The notes under the pieces are model-generated. The model had not been told where the DNA came from, did no database searches, and saw only the letters and a list, made by a program, of their open reading frames with translations. DNA of 32,428 bases, taken from the NCBI GenBank assembly GCA_046734675.1, contig JBKPRU010000108.1, forward strand, positions 1-32,428. The letters are read 5' to 3'. This document shows positions 24,606-32,428 of this stretch, piece after piece. The first letter of the stretch is position 1, and each line of letters begins with the position of its first letter. The position numbers and the translations under genes are program-made. Source of the DNA: QHWT01 sp046734675. GTDB lineage: Bacteria; Acidobacteriota; Vicinamibacteria; Vicinamibacterales; 2-12-FULL-66-21.

Positions 24606-26838
24606 GACATCGTAAGAAGGCCTCGGGCAGGCCCCCGTCAACGGGAATTACGTGACCCGTGGTCTTCGCGCTCTGCTCCCCCGCGAGCCAGCAGATCGCG
24701 TTGGCGTTGTCGATCGGCAGAATCGGACGCTTGGTAATCGTGCGCTGCGCGTAGAACTCCGCCAGCTTGTTCTGCAGCGCCTCGGTCGATTCCGACTCGT
24801 CGTAGGCGATGTTGTATTTCTTGAGCGAGACCATGACCCGGTCGCGCGGGAACATCGCGGAGCCGGCAATCACGGTGGCCGGCGCGATCGCGTTGACGCG
24901 CACTTGTGGCCCCAGGCCGATCGCCAGCTCGCGGACGAGATGATTGATCGCCGCCTTGCTCACGTCGTACGGCTCGCTCCCTGACTTCGGCACCACCGCG
25001 TTCGCGGAGCTCGTAAGCACGATCGACGCGGGCAGCTTCTGGGCCTTCAGGACCTTCGCCGCTTCCTGCGCGAGCACGAAGTTCGACGTGACGTTGATGT
25101 TGAGCGTCTTGCTCCACACGCCCTCGACCGGCGCCGAGGGATCCGGCGTCGGATAGATGGCAGCGGTGTTGACGACCGAGTCGAACCCGCCGAACTGCAG
25201 CACCGCGGCGCGCACCGCCGCCGCGATGGTGTCGCGCGAGGTCAGATCGAGCGCCGCCGACTGCACCATCTCTTTCGACGAGCGCTTCGCCGCATCCGCG
25301 GCCGCCTCCTGCGCCGACGTCGCGTTCACGTCGGCAACGACGACGTGGCCGCCGCGCGCGGCAATCTGGAGCGCGACCTCGCGTCCGATCCCGCTCGCGC
25401 CACCGACGACGACCACCACCTTGCGGCTGAACTCCTTCTCGGGCGGCATGCGCTGCAGCTTGGCCTCCTCGAGCGCCCAGTACTCAATCCGGAACGCCTC
25501 GAGCCGCGGCAGCGCGACGTAGTTGCGGAAGGTTTTGAACTCCTTGGCCTGCTCGGACCGCCGCACCTGCGGGACCGGACCCTTGTCCGACGCGCCGTCT
25601 TCCTCGAGCGCGTTCGCGCCCGCCATCACGTGGATCGCGTTGACGAAGAACTCGGTCGTGATGCGAGCTTCGCGCTTGTCCTTGCCGAAACCAAACAGGC
25701 CGATCCCGGGCACGACCACCACCGAGGGGTTGCTGTCGCGCAGCGCCGGCGAGCCCGCTTCGGCGAACGACGTGTAATAGGCGGCGTAGTCCTCGCGGTA
25801 CTTCACGATCCGCGCGTCGATGTGCTCGCGGAGCTTCGCGACGTCCTCCCCCGCCGGGTTCCACGGCAGGAACATCGGCGAGATCCGGGTGCGAAGGAAA
25901 TGATCGGGACAACTGGTGCCGAGCGCGCACAGATCCTGGGCCCACTTCGAATTCGCGAACGTCAGCGCGTCCTCGGAGCTGTCGACGTGGCCGATGACGC
26001 GGCGATTCGACGAGACGGCGCCGCGCAGATACGGGAAGATCTCCGCAATCGCCGACTCGCGATCCGCCACCGTCGCCGTCACGGCGGCGCCGCCGAACTT
26101 CGGCCGCTTCCCGCGCTGCTCGTGCGCCTGGATGAACTCCCCCATCTGATCGATCGTCTTGATGCTGTTCAGATAACACTCGTGCTGCGTGTTGCCCCAG
26201 GTGAAGAGGCCGTGGCCGCCGAGCAGGATGCCGTCGCAGCCTGGCGTCTGCTCCACTGCCTTCTTCAGCATCAGCGCCAGCTCGAATCCGGGCCGCTGCC
26301 ACGGCACCCACACGATGTGGCGACCGTACTTCACGTTGAATTCCCCGAGCTTGCGCGCGCCGTTCGCGCTGGCGGCCAGCGCGATCGCCCAATCGGGATG
26401 CAGGTGATCGACGTGCGGGAACGGCAGGAACGCGTGCAGCGGCGTGTCGATCGACGCGGCTACGCGGTTCTCGCCGAACGCGCACAAGGGATAGAACGCC
26501 ACCATCTCGTCCTCGTGCGCCTCGCCGCGGTAGCGCGCGATGAGCGCCTCGAGCTTGTCGAGATACAGCACGGCAAAGCCGCTCGCGGTGATCGAGCGCA
26601 GGTCGCCGCCGCTGCCCTTCACTGCCATCACCCGCTGCGGCGTCCCGGTCAGCGGATCCGGCAGCTCGAACTTCGAGCTGGTGTTGCCGCCGCCGAAGTT
26701 GGTGATGCGCAGGTCTTCACCGAGCAGGTTCGAGCGATAGCGCAGCAGCTCGAGCGGGCTCGCTGCGAGCTTCGCCGCTTCACGCTCGTCCCAGAGGTTC
26801 TGGAGAAACGTGGTTTCCTTCGTCGTCGCGTCAGACAC
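24595..26838 (-). CDS. rhaEW: Bifunctional L-rhamnulose-1-phosphate aldolase / L-lactaldehyde dehydrogenase
   Basis: A 747-residue fusion. Residues 1-450 are a class II aldolase (adducin-like) domain with metal-site histidines in VDHLHPDW (145, 147) and GGHGLFTWG (209). It cleaves rhamnulose-1-P to DHAP and L-lactaldehyde. Residues 470-743 are a short-chain dehydrogenase (VVVGGASGIGREVA at 477-488, LTSSANA, YDVSK with Tyr624/Lys628, VDGGLPEAFLR at the end) that would oxidise lactaldehyde to lactate. This is the RhaEW/YuxG architecture. The GTG start overlaps the rhaB stop by 8 nt, with GGAG 7 nt upstream. The last four residues (CRRV) and the TAA stop lie at or inside a REP hairpin; relatives normally end near AFLR. 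Confidence 0.94.
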   Translation of the reverse strand: MSDATTKETTFLQNLWDEREAAKLAASPLELLRYRSNLLGEDLRITNFGGGNTSSKFELPDPLTGTPQRVMAVKGSGGDLRSITASGFAVLYLDKLEALIARYRGEAHEDEMVAFYPLCAFGENRVAASIDTPLHAFLPFPHVDHLHPDWAIALAASANGARKLGEFNVKYGRHIVWVPWQRPGFELALMLKKAVEQTPGCDGILLGGHGLFTWGNTQHECYLNSIKTIDQMGEFIQAHEQRGKRPKFGGAAVTATVADRESAIAEIFPYLRGAVSSNRRVIGHVDSSEDALTFANSKWAQDLCALGTSCPDHFLRTRISPMFLPWNPAGEDVAKLREHIDARIVKYREDYAAYYTSFAEAGSPALRDSNPSVVVVPGIGLFGFGKDKREARITTEFFVNAIHVMAGANALEEDGASDKGPVPQVRRSEQAKEFKTFRNYVALPRLEAFRIEYWALEEAKLQRMPPEKEFSRKVVVVVGGASGIGREVALQIAARGGHVVVADVNATSAQEAAADAAKRSSKEMVQSAALDLTSRDTIAAAVRAAVLQFGGFDSVVNTAAIYPTPDPSAPVEGVWSKTLNINVTSNFVLAQEAAKVLKAQKLPASIVLTSSANAVVPKSGSEPYDVSKAAINHLVRELAIGLGPQVRVNAIAPATVIAGSAMFPRDRVMVSLKKYNIAYDESESTEALQNKLAEFYAQRTITKRPILPIDNANAICWLAGEQSAKTTGHVIPVDGGLPEAFLRCRRV

Positions 26839-28306
26839 AGGTCAGCTCCACATATTGCAGAAAGCGTCGGTAATGCCGGTCCCAGCGGTCGGCGCGCGTC
26901 GGCTCGAACCGATCCGAGGGGAACGAGTACTCGATGATGCGCCGGGCCTCGGCGATGCTCGCGACCGCGCCGGTCGCGACCATCTGCATGGCGACGTTGC
27001 CGAGCGCGGTGGCTTCGACCGGACCGGCGAGCACCGTGCGCCCGGTCGCGTCGGCGGTGAACTGGTTCAACAGGCGGTTGCGCGAGCCGCCGCCGACGAT
27101 CTGGATCTCGGTAATCTCGGCGCCGGTCAGCCGCTCCAGCGTCTCGATGACGACGCGATACTTGAACGCGAGGCTCTCGAGGATCGCGCGCGTGAACGCG
27201 GCCGGCCCGAACGGCTGCGGCTGCGACGTTCGCGCGCAGTACCCGGCAATCGCGCGCGGCATGTCGTCGGGATGGAGGAACGACGGATCGTCGGGATCGA
27301 ACAGCGACGCGAACGCGAAGCGGTCGTCGGCGGCCGCGTCGATGAGCTCCGCGTACTCGTAGCGGTTGCCCTCGCGTGCCCACGCGCGACGCGACGCCTG
27401 CAGCAGCCACATCCCGGTGATGTTCTTGAGCAGGCGCGTCGTCCCGAACACGCCCCCTTCGTTCGTGAAGTTCGCGTCGAGCGCCTCGGAGCTGATGATC
27501 GGCGCGGGCACTTCCGTGCCGAGCAGCGACCACGTGCCGGAGCTGACGAACGCGCGTCCGCCGCCCGCCGGCACCGCCGCAACCGCGGATCCGGTGTCGT
27601 GGCACGCCGGCGCAATCACCGGCGTGCCCTCGAGCGCGGCGGAGACGGACCGCTTCAGCGGGCCGAGCACGGATCCGGGTTCGATGAGATCCGGCAGCAG
27701 GTGCACCGGCAGATCCAGCTCGCGCAGCAGGTCGACCGCCCACGTCCGCGTCCGCGCCGCCACCATCTGCGTCGTCGTCGCATTGGTGAACTCGACGCGC
27801 AGCACGCCGGTGAGCCAGTAGTTGAGGATGTCGGGGATCGTGCCGAAGGCGGAGGCCGCGCGCAGCACCTTGGGCGTCGCCTCCGCCGCGGCGACGAGCT
27901 GATAGAGCGTGTTGAAGGTGAGGAACTGCGTGCCGGTGACGTCGTAGATGCGCGCGCGGGGCACGCGCTCGAACACGGCCTCCATGACGCCGTCGGTGCG
28001 CGTGTCGCGATAGTGATACGGGTTCCCGAGCAGCTCTCCCTGCTCGTCGAGCAGCCCGTAATCGCAGCCCCACGTATCGACGCCGACGCTGTCGAGGCGC
28101 CGCGGATCGCCTTCGATGCGCCGCAGCGCCCGCTGCATCTCGAGCCAGAGCCGCAGCAGATCCCAGCGCAGCGATCCCTGCTCGCGCACCGGCTCGTTGG
28201 GGAAGCGGCACACTTCCGCGAGGTCGAGCACGCCGGCCCGGAGCCGGCCGGTCATGGCGCGGCCGCTTTCGGCTCCGAGGTCGAAGGCAAGGAAATGGGC
28301 AACCAT
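26831..28306 (-). CDS. rhaB: Rhamnulokinase
   Basis: A 491-residue FGGY-family kinase phosphorylating L-rhamnulose. The N-terminal phosphate loop FLAFDLGAESGRAM is characteristic of RhaB, followed by SVGVDTWGCDYGLLD, PVIAPACHDTGSAVAAVP and, in the second half, IQIVGGGSRNRLLNQFTADAT with PVEATALGNVAMQM. I chose ATG 28306, where the conserved kinase sequence begins; the frame runs open to 28369 with Arg/Ala-rich sequence that does not look like protein. SD is weak. It is the first gene of the rhaB-rhaEW operon, transcribed away from the cupin gene. Confidence 0.94.
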   Translation of the reverse strand: MVAHFLAFDLGAESGRAMTGRLRAGVLDLAEVCRFPNEPVREQGSLRWDLLRLWLEMQRALRRIEGDPRRLDSVGVDTWGCDYGLLDEQGELLGNPYHYRDTRTDGVMEAVFERVPRARIYDVTGTQFLTFNTLYQLVAAAEATPKVLRAASAFGTIPDILNYWLTGVLRVEFTNATTTQMVAARTRTWAVDLLRELDLPVHLLPDLIEPGSVLGPLKRSVSAALEGTPVIAPACHDTGSAVAAVPAGGGRAFVSSGTWSLLGTEVPAPIISSEALDANFTNEGGVFGTTRLLKNITGMWLLQASRRAWAREGNRYEYAELIDAAADDRFAFASLFDPDDPSFLHPDDMPRAIAGYCARTSQPQPFGPAAFTRAILESLAFKYRVVIETLERLTGAEITEIQIVGGGSRNRLLNQFTADATGRTVLAGPVEATALGNVAMQMVATGAVASIAEARRIIEYSFPSDRFEPTRADRWDRHYRRFLQYVELTCV

Positions 28307-28393
28307 TGCGTGTTCGCGCGCGCGTCGCAGGGCCGCGCAAGCATAAGCCCTCGACCGCGGCGGCACCAACGCCGGCGCGCGCTCCTTCGATTA

Positions 28394-28473
28394 TTTCGCG
28401 ATGCGGAACGGAACGCTCGATGCGCGGAGACAACCGGACGCCGCAGGCCGTCCGCTGATTTCGCGTTGCGAAA
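28394..28473. promoter_or_regulatory. Two related dyads in the rhaB/cupin divergent promoter region
   Basis: TTTCGC-GTT-GCGAAA (28459-28473) is a perfect 15-bp dyad. TTTCGC-GAT-GCGGAA (28394-28408) is a near copy 65 bp away. Such pairs in a 230-bp divergent intergenic region are typical operators, and the nearby IclR-like/PBP regulator is the natural candidate ligand. A weak plus-strand promoter (TTGCCG 28499-28504; TATCGT 28523-28528, 18-nt spacer) would start transcription close to the cupin ATG. The remainder of 28307-28537 shows no gene. Confidence 0.42.
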
Positions 28474-28537
28474 CGATCGCATCACCGCCCGTTGGGAGTT
28501 GCCGCGTGGAATGCGACGGTTATATCGTCATCCGGCC

Positions 28538-29746
28538 ATGACGGATCGTTCTCAGATACAGGCCGCGGTCGGTGCGGGCGGCGGCATCCTGCGCCTCGAA
28601 CCCTGCTGGGTCCCGCGCTCGTTCATGCACCCGGGACGCCGGCTTCGTCTTCATCCCGATGACCTCTACGCGTACGGCGCGCACCGCGGCGGCATCAACG
28701 AACGCTGGTTCTCGTCGACCACCAATGCGGACAACGGACCGGGCACGCCGGCCGACGAAGGCCTCAGCTACGTGCGCGCCAACGGCCAGCGCTTCCTGCT
28801 GAAGGAGGCGGTGGAACGCGCCGGCGATCTGCTGCTCGGCGCGAAGGTGATGGAGCGCGAGAAGGGCTGGAACCTGCTCTGCAAGTTCTTCGACAACATG
28901 GGACCAATCCCGCATCACATGCACCAGAGCGACGAGGATGCGAAGCGCGTCGGTCGCCGCGGCAAGCCCGAGGCGTACTATTTCCCGCCGCAGTACAACC
29001 CGACCGACAACAATTATCCCTACACGTTCATGGGCCTCGAGCCGGGCACGACCAAAGACGACGTGCGGCGCTGCCTCGAGAACTGGAACAAGGGAGATAA
29101 CGGGATCACATATCTCTCGCGCGCCTATCGTCTCGAGCGCGGCAGCGGGTGGCAGATCGATCCCGGCATCCTGCACGCGCCGGGATCGCTCCTCACTTAC
29201 GAGCCGCAGGTGAACAGCGACGTGTTCGCGATGTTCCAGTCGGAAGTCGAGGGACGTATCACACCGTGGGATCTGCTGGTCAAGGACGTGCCGCCCGACA
29301 AGCACCGCGATCTCGACTACATCATCGACATGCTCGACTGGGATGCGAACACCAATCCGCGCTTCGGCGAGAGCAACCGCTACTTCCCGAAACCGGTGAA
29401 GCCGTTCACGGAGACCGAAGCGGAGGGCTACCGCGAGGTGTGGGTCACCTACGGCACGCCGTGGTATTCGGCGAAAGAGCTGACCGTGCTGCCGCGACGC
29501 ACCGTCACGATCAAGGATGCCGCGGCGTACGGGCTGATCCTGACGCAGGGCCACGGCACCTTCGGCGGCATGCAGGTCTCGACGCCGGCGATGATCCGCT
29601 TCGGACAGATGACGGAAGACGAGTTGTTCGTGAGCGCGGATGCGGCCGCGAGCGGCGTCACGATCGAGAACCGCAGCGACAGCGATCCGCTGGTCCTCCT
29701 GAAACACTTCGGTCCGGGAAATCCCGAGGCTCCCAAAAGAAAATGA
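28538..29746 (+). CDS. Cupin protein, phosphomannose-isomerase-like
   Basis: A 402-residue cupin. Likely metal ligands are His127 and His129 in IPHHMHQ, Glu145 in GKPEAYYFPP and His213 in GILHAPG, spaced as in type I phosphomannose isomerases and related sugar isomerases. No substrate can be named. The ATG at 28538 is preferred; the frame runs open far upstream through antisense rhaB sequence, but that is not coding. No SD is apparent, and the predicted promoter would leave a very short 5' leader. Its stop overlaps the TIM-barrel gene (ATGA). Divergent from rhaB and sharing its dyads, so a link to rhamnose or another deoxysugar is plausible. Confidence 0.82.
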   Translation: MTDRSQIQAAVGAGGGILRLEPCWVPRSFMHPGRRLRLHPDDLYAYGAHRGGINERWFSSTTNADNGPGTPADEGLSYVRANGQRFLLKEAVERAGDLLLGAKVMEREKGWNLLCKFFDNMGPIPHHMHQSDEDAKRVGRRGKPEAYYFPPQYNPTDNNYPYTFMGLEPGTTKDDVRRCLENWNKGDNGITYLSRAYRLERGSGWQIDPGILHAPGSLLTYEPQVNSDVFAMFQSEVEGRITPWDLLVKDVPPDKHRDLDYIIDMLDWDANTNPRFGESNRYFPKPVKPFTETEAEGYREVWVTYGTPWYSAKELTVLPRRTVTIKDAAAYGLILTQGHGTFGGMQVSTPAMIRFGQMTEDELFVSADAAASGVTIENRSDSDPLVLLKHFGPGNPEAPKRK

Positions 29747-30789
29747 CGACACATACGAAACCCAAACTGCACAACGCCATGTGGCCGGGGCTCGTCGGCA
29801 AGGGCGGGCCCGGCGCCGAGCCGCCGATCGATCTCGACACGATGCTGAACCTGACCGCGAACGCGCAGGTGGACGGCACGAAGTTCGACGGCATCGATCT
29901 ATTCCTGTTCGATCCGCACGTCAGCATCGACTCCACCAACGACGATCTCGCGCGGCTTGCCGACAAGGTGCGCGCGAAGAACCTGATGATCGGGTCGCTC
30001 GTCGCGCCGGTGTGGCCGCCGACCGGCGGCGGGTCGGCAATGGGCAGTGACGAGGAGCGCAAGGCGTTCCTCACGCAAGTGCGCAAGGCGTGCGCGATCG
30101 GCCGCAAGCTCGAGGATCTCGGCGTGCGGCGCTACGGTATCGTCCGCATCGACTCGGCCGCAAGCCCGGGCGAGTGGGCGAAGGATCCGGCCGGCAACAC
30201 GAAGAAGATCGCCGACACGTTCCGCCAGGCCGCGGACATCGCGGAAGACATCGGCGAGCGGCTCGCCGCCGAAGGGGAAATCTGCTGGGGCGGCATGCAC
30301 AGCGTCAAGCGCAACATCGAGCTGCTCGAGATGGTGAACCGGCCGAAGACGGTCGGCTTCCAGGCCGACATGGCGCACACGCTGCTCTTCACCATGGGCT
30401 ACAACGCGCCCGACGACCGCATCCTGCCGGAGAACTTCGACTGGAACGATCGCAAGACGCTCGACGACGCGCTGAAGAAGATGACCGATGCGCTGCGCCC
30501 GTGGACGTTCGACTTCCACGTCGCGCAGAACGACGCGACGGTCAAGGGATCCGGTTCGCACGACAAGACCGGCCGTCACTGCCTGCCCTTCGATCCCAAC
30601 GGTAAGCTCGACATCGTCCATCATGCGGGCTTCTGGCTTCGCGACCAGAAGGGCAACATCGAGCGCAAGTTCAATCACATCTGCTGGGACGGCTGCATGT
30701 TCCCCAACGCGGTCATGACCGAGCAGAAAACCTGGAACGACGTGCTGGGCGTGATGAAGTCGGTGCGCGACGCACATGGGTGGGACTAG
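29743..30789 (+). CDS. TIM-barrel sugar isomerase/epimerase (AP-endonuclease-2 superfamily)
   Basis: 348 residues. The family pattern of acidic/His metal ligands is visible: Glu in AAEGEICWGGMHS, Asp in VGFQADMAHT and His in WTFDFHVAQND, with VHHAGFWLRD near the end. Such proteins isomerise or epimerise sugars or cyclitols. There is no signal peptide, so it is cytoplasmic. It is translationally coupled to the cupin gene by an ATGA overlap and is followed by a Gfo/Idh/MocA dehydrogenase, a pairing common in sugar and inositol-like oxidation pathways. Substrate unknown. Confidence 0.85.
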   Translation: MTTHTKPKLHNAMWPGLVGKGGPGAEPPIDLDTMLNLTANAQVDGTKFDGIDLFLFDPHVSIDSTNDDLARLADKVRAKNLMIGSLVAPVWPPTGGGSAMGSDEERKAFLTQVRKACAIGRKLEDLGVRRYGIVRIDSAASPGEWAKDPAGNTKKIADTFRQAADIAEDIGERLAAEGEICWGGMHSVKRNIELLEMVNRPKTVGFQADMAHTLLFTMGYNAPDDRILPENFDWNDRKTLDDALKKMTDALRPWTFDFHVAQNDATVKGSGSHDKTGRHCLPFDPNGKLDIVHHAGFWLRDQKGNIERKFNHICWDGCMFPNAVMTEQKTWNDVLGVMKSVRDAHGWD

Positions 30790-30802
30790 GAGACTTCGCT
30801 GT

Positions 30803-30886
30803 CAGCTACCAGCTGCCAGCTGGCGGCTGGCGGCTGGCGGCTGGCGGCTGGCGGCTGGCGGCTGGCGGCTGGCGGCTGGCGGCTGA
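30803..30886. repeat. Heptanucleotide tandem repeat, 12 units, just upstream of a start codon
   Basis: Twelve in-phase 7-bp units: three of CAGCT type (CAGCTAC, CAGCTGC, CAGCTGG), eight identical CGGCTGG, then CGGCTGA. The array is bounded by the inverted pair TGTCAGC (30800-30806) and GCTGACA (30882-30888). It ends 12 nt before the ATG at 30899, and the intervening sequence is AT-rich with no SD. Copy number changes here could alter expression of the downstream gene. Confidence 0.9.
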
Positions 30887-30898
30887 CAATAAATAATC

Positions 30899-32059
<1,161 letters not shown>

Positions 32060-32063
32060 GACA

Positions 32064-32091
32064 GAAGGCGGAAGACGGAAGACGGAAGAGC
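32064..32091. repeat. Short heptamer repeat after the Gfo/Idh/MocA gene
   Basis: GAAGGCG, GAAGACG, GAAGACG and a partial GAAGAGC, four 7-nt units directly after the stop codon. A second heptamer-period repeat flanking the same gene, with a different unit from the one at 30803. Confidence 0.6.
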
Positions 32092-32132
32092 GCCGGCGGC
32101 CGCGGCGAGCGAGCACAGCGAGTCGAGCCGCT

Positions 32133-32158
32133 GCGCGCGGGGGTGGGGCCCCGCGCGC
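32133..32158 (+). terminator. Strong GC hairpin, possible terminator
   Basis: GCGCGCGGGG/CCCCGCGCGC, a perfect 10-bp stem with a 6-nt loop, followed by GTTGATTAAT. The T-tract is poor, so it may instead be another extragenic palindrome. It lies between the oxidoreductase and the next start codon. Confidence 0.4.
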
Positions 32159-32185
32159 GTTGATTAATGCAGACGGACAGACATC

Positions 32186-32428
32186 ATGAAACACAGTGCA
32201 GCGCTCGCCATCGTGATTGCCGCAGGTCTCTTCGTCGCGCCGGCGGCGGCACAAACATCGGCCACGCCGCCATCGTCCGGACAGCCGCAAGGCTCCGGGC
32301 AGTCCCAAGGCTCGGGGCAGGCGCAGGGCGCCGGCCAGGAGCAGGGGCGCGGCCGCGGGCAGGGACGCGGCGGCGGCTTCAACCTGCCGCAGCAGCAGCC
32401 GTTCGAGAATCACGAGGGGTTCCAGCAG
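32186..32428 (+). CDS. Exported protein with Gly/Gln-rich N-terminus (partial)
   Basis: The first 81 codons of a gene cut by the window edge. Residues 1-22 form a Sec signal peptide (KHSAALAIVIAAGLFVAPAAA, cleavage after AAA). Then comes low-complexity sequence with repeats of GQ-x-QGSG, followed by an RG-rich segment and FNLPQQQPFENHEGFQQ, where a folded domain seems to begin. By neighbourhood and the HEGF motif it might be a 3-keto-disaccharide hydrolase (DUF1080) type protein, but the visible part cannot establish this. The SD is weak. Confidence 0.6.
   Translation, partial: MKHSAALAIVIAAGLFVAPAAAQTSATPPSSGQPQGSGQSQGSGQAQGAGQEQGRGRGQGRGGGFNLPQQQPFENHEGFQQ

Noticed and set aside
26810..28537. 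A long N-terminal extension of the cupin frame
   Set aside because: The frame is open by GC bias but lies antisense to rhaB. Family similarity begins at the ATG at 28538.

Overview
The window is uniformly GC-rich with densely packed, often overlapping genes. It encodes a Gram-negative cell envelope: an RND efflux pump with a lipoprotein adaptor, and a Wzm/Wzt-type polysaccharide exporter. The gene content (fused rhamnulose-1-phosphate aldolase/dehydrogenase, cupin/TIM-barrel/Gfo-Idh-MocA trio, Gly/Arg-rich tails, many GTAG-headed REP palindromes between genes) resembles Acidobacteriota, perhaps Vicinamibacteria. That placement is inference; no rRNA or marker gene is present.

Layout. 1-4031 (minus): RND pump (runs off the left edge) and its adaptor. 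4098-12092 (minus): NIPSNAP protein, L-rhamnose isomerase, and a sugar ABC importer operon (carboxylesterase, two-domain ATPase, permease, and a second permease fused in frame to the substrate-binding protein). 12181-16468 (plus): sulfate assimilation, starting with a short cysteine-rich leader ORF and then tauE-like, cysD, cysN and cysH. 16520-18558 (plus): polysaccharide ABC exporter (Wzm, Wzt with C-terminal cargo domain). 18530-23082 (minus, convergent): two GT2 glycosyltransferases, a polysaccharide deacetylase and a GT2-methyltransferase fusion. 23261-24409 (plus): a sugar regulator combining an IclR-like winged helix with a periplasmic-binding-protein domain. 24595-28306 (minus): rhaEW and rhaB. 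28538-32428 (plus, divergent): cupin, TIM-barrel isomerase, Gfo/Idh/MocA oxidoreductase and the start of an exported protein.

Function. RhaI, RhaB and RhaEW give a complete phosphorylated L-rhamnose route (rhamnose, rhamnulose, rhamnulose-1-P, DHAP plus lactaldehyde, lactate). The ABC importer is the likely uptake system and the hybrid regulator the likely sensor. CysD/CysN make APS, and an Fe-S-type CysH reduces APS to sulfite without an APS kinase.

The most striking observation is upstream of the sulfur operon. A leader ORF of about 29 codons contains four consecutive Cys codons and then a C-R-C-V-C run. It is followed by two mutually exclusive RNA helices, one of which hides the Shine-Dalgarno sequence and GTG start of the first sulfur gene. 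This looks like a ribosome-stalling cysteine attenuator acting on translation. Other notable items are the permease/binding-protein fusion with an internal SD-GTG, REP/REPIN elements including one that supplies the stop codon of rhaEW, a heptanucleotide tandem repeat just upstream of a start codon, and paired dyads in the rhaB/cupin divergent promoter region.
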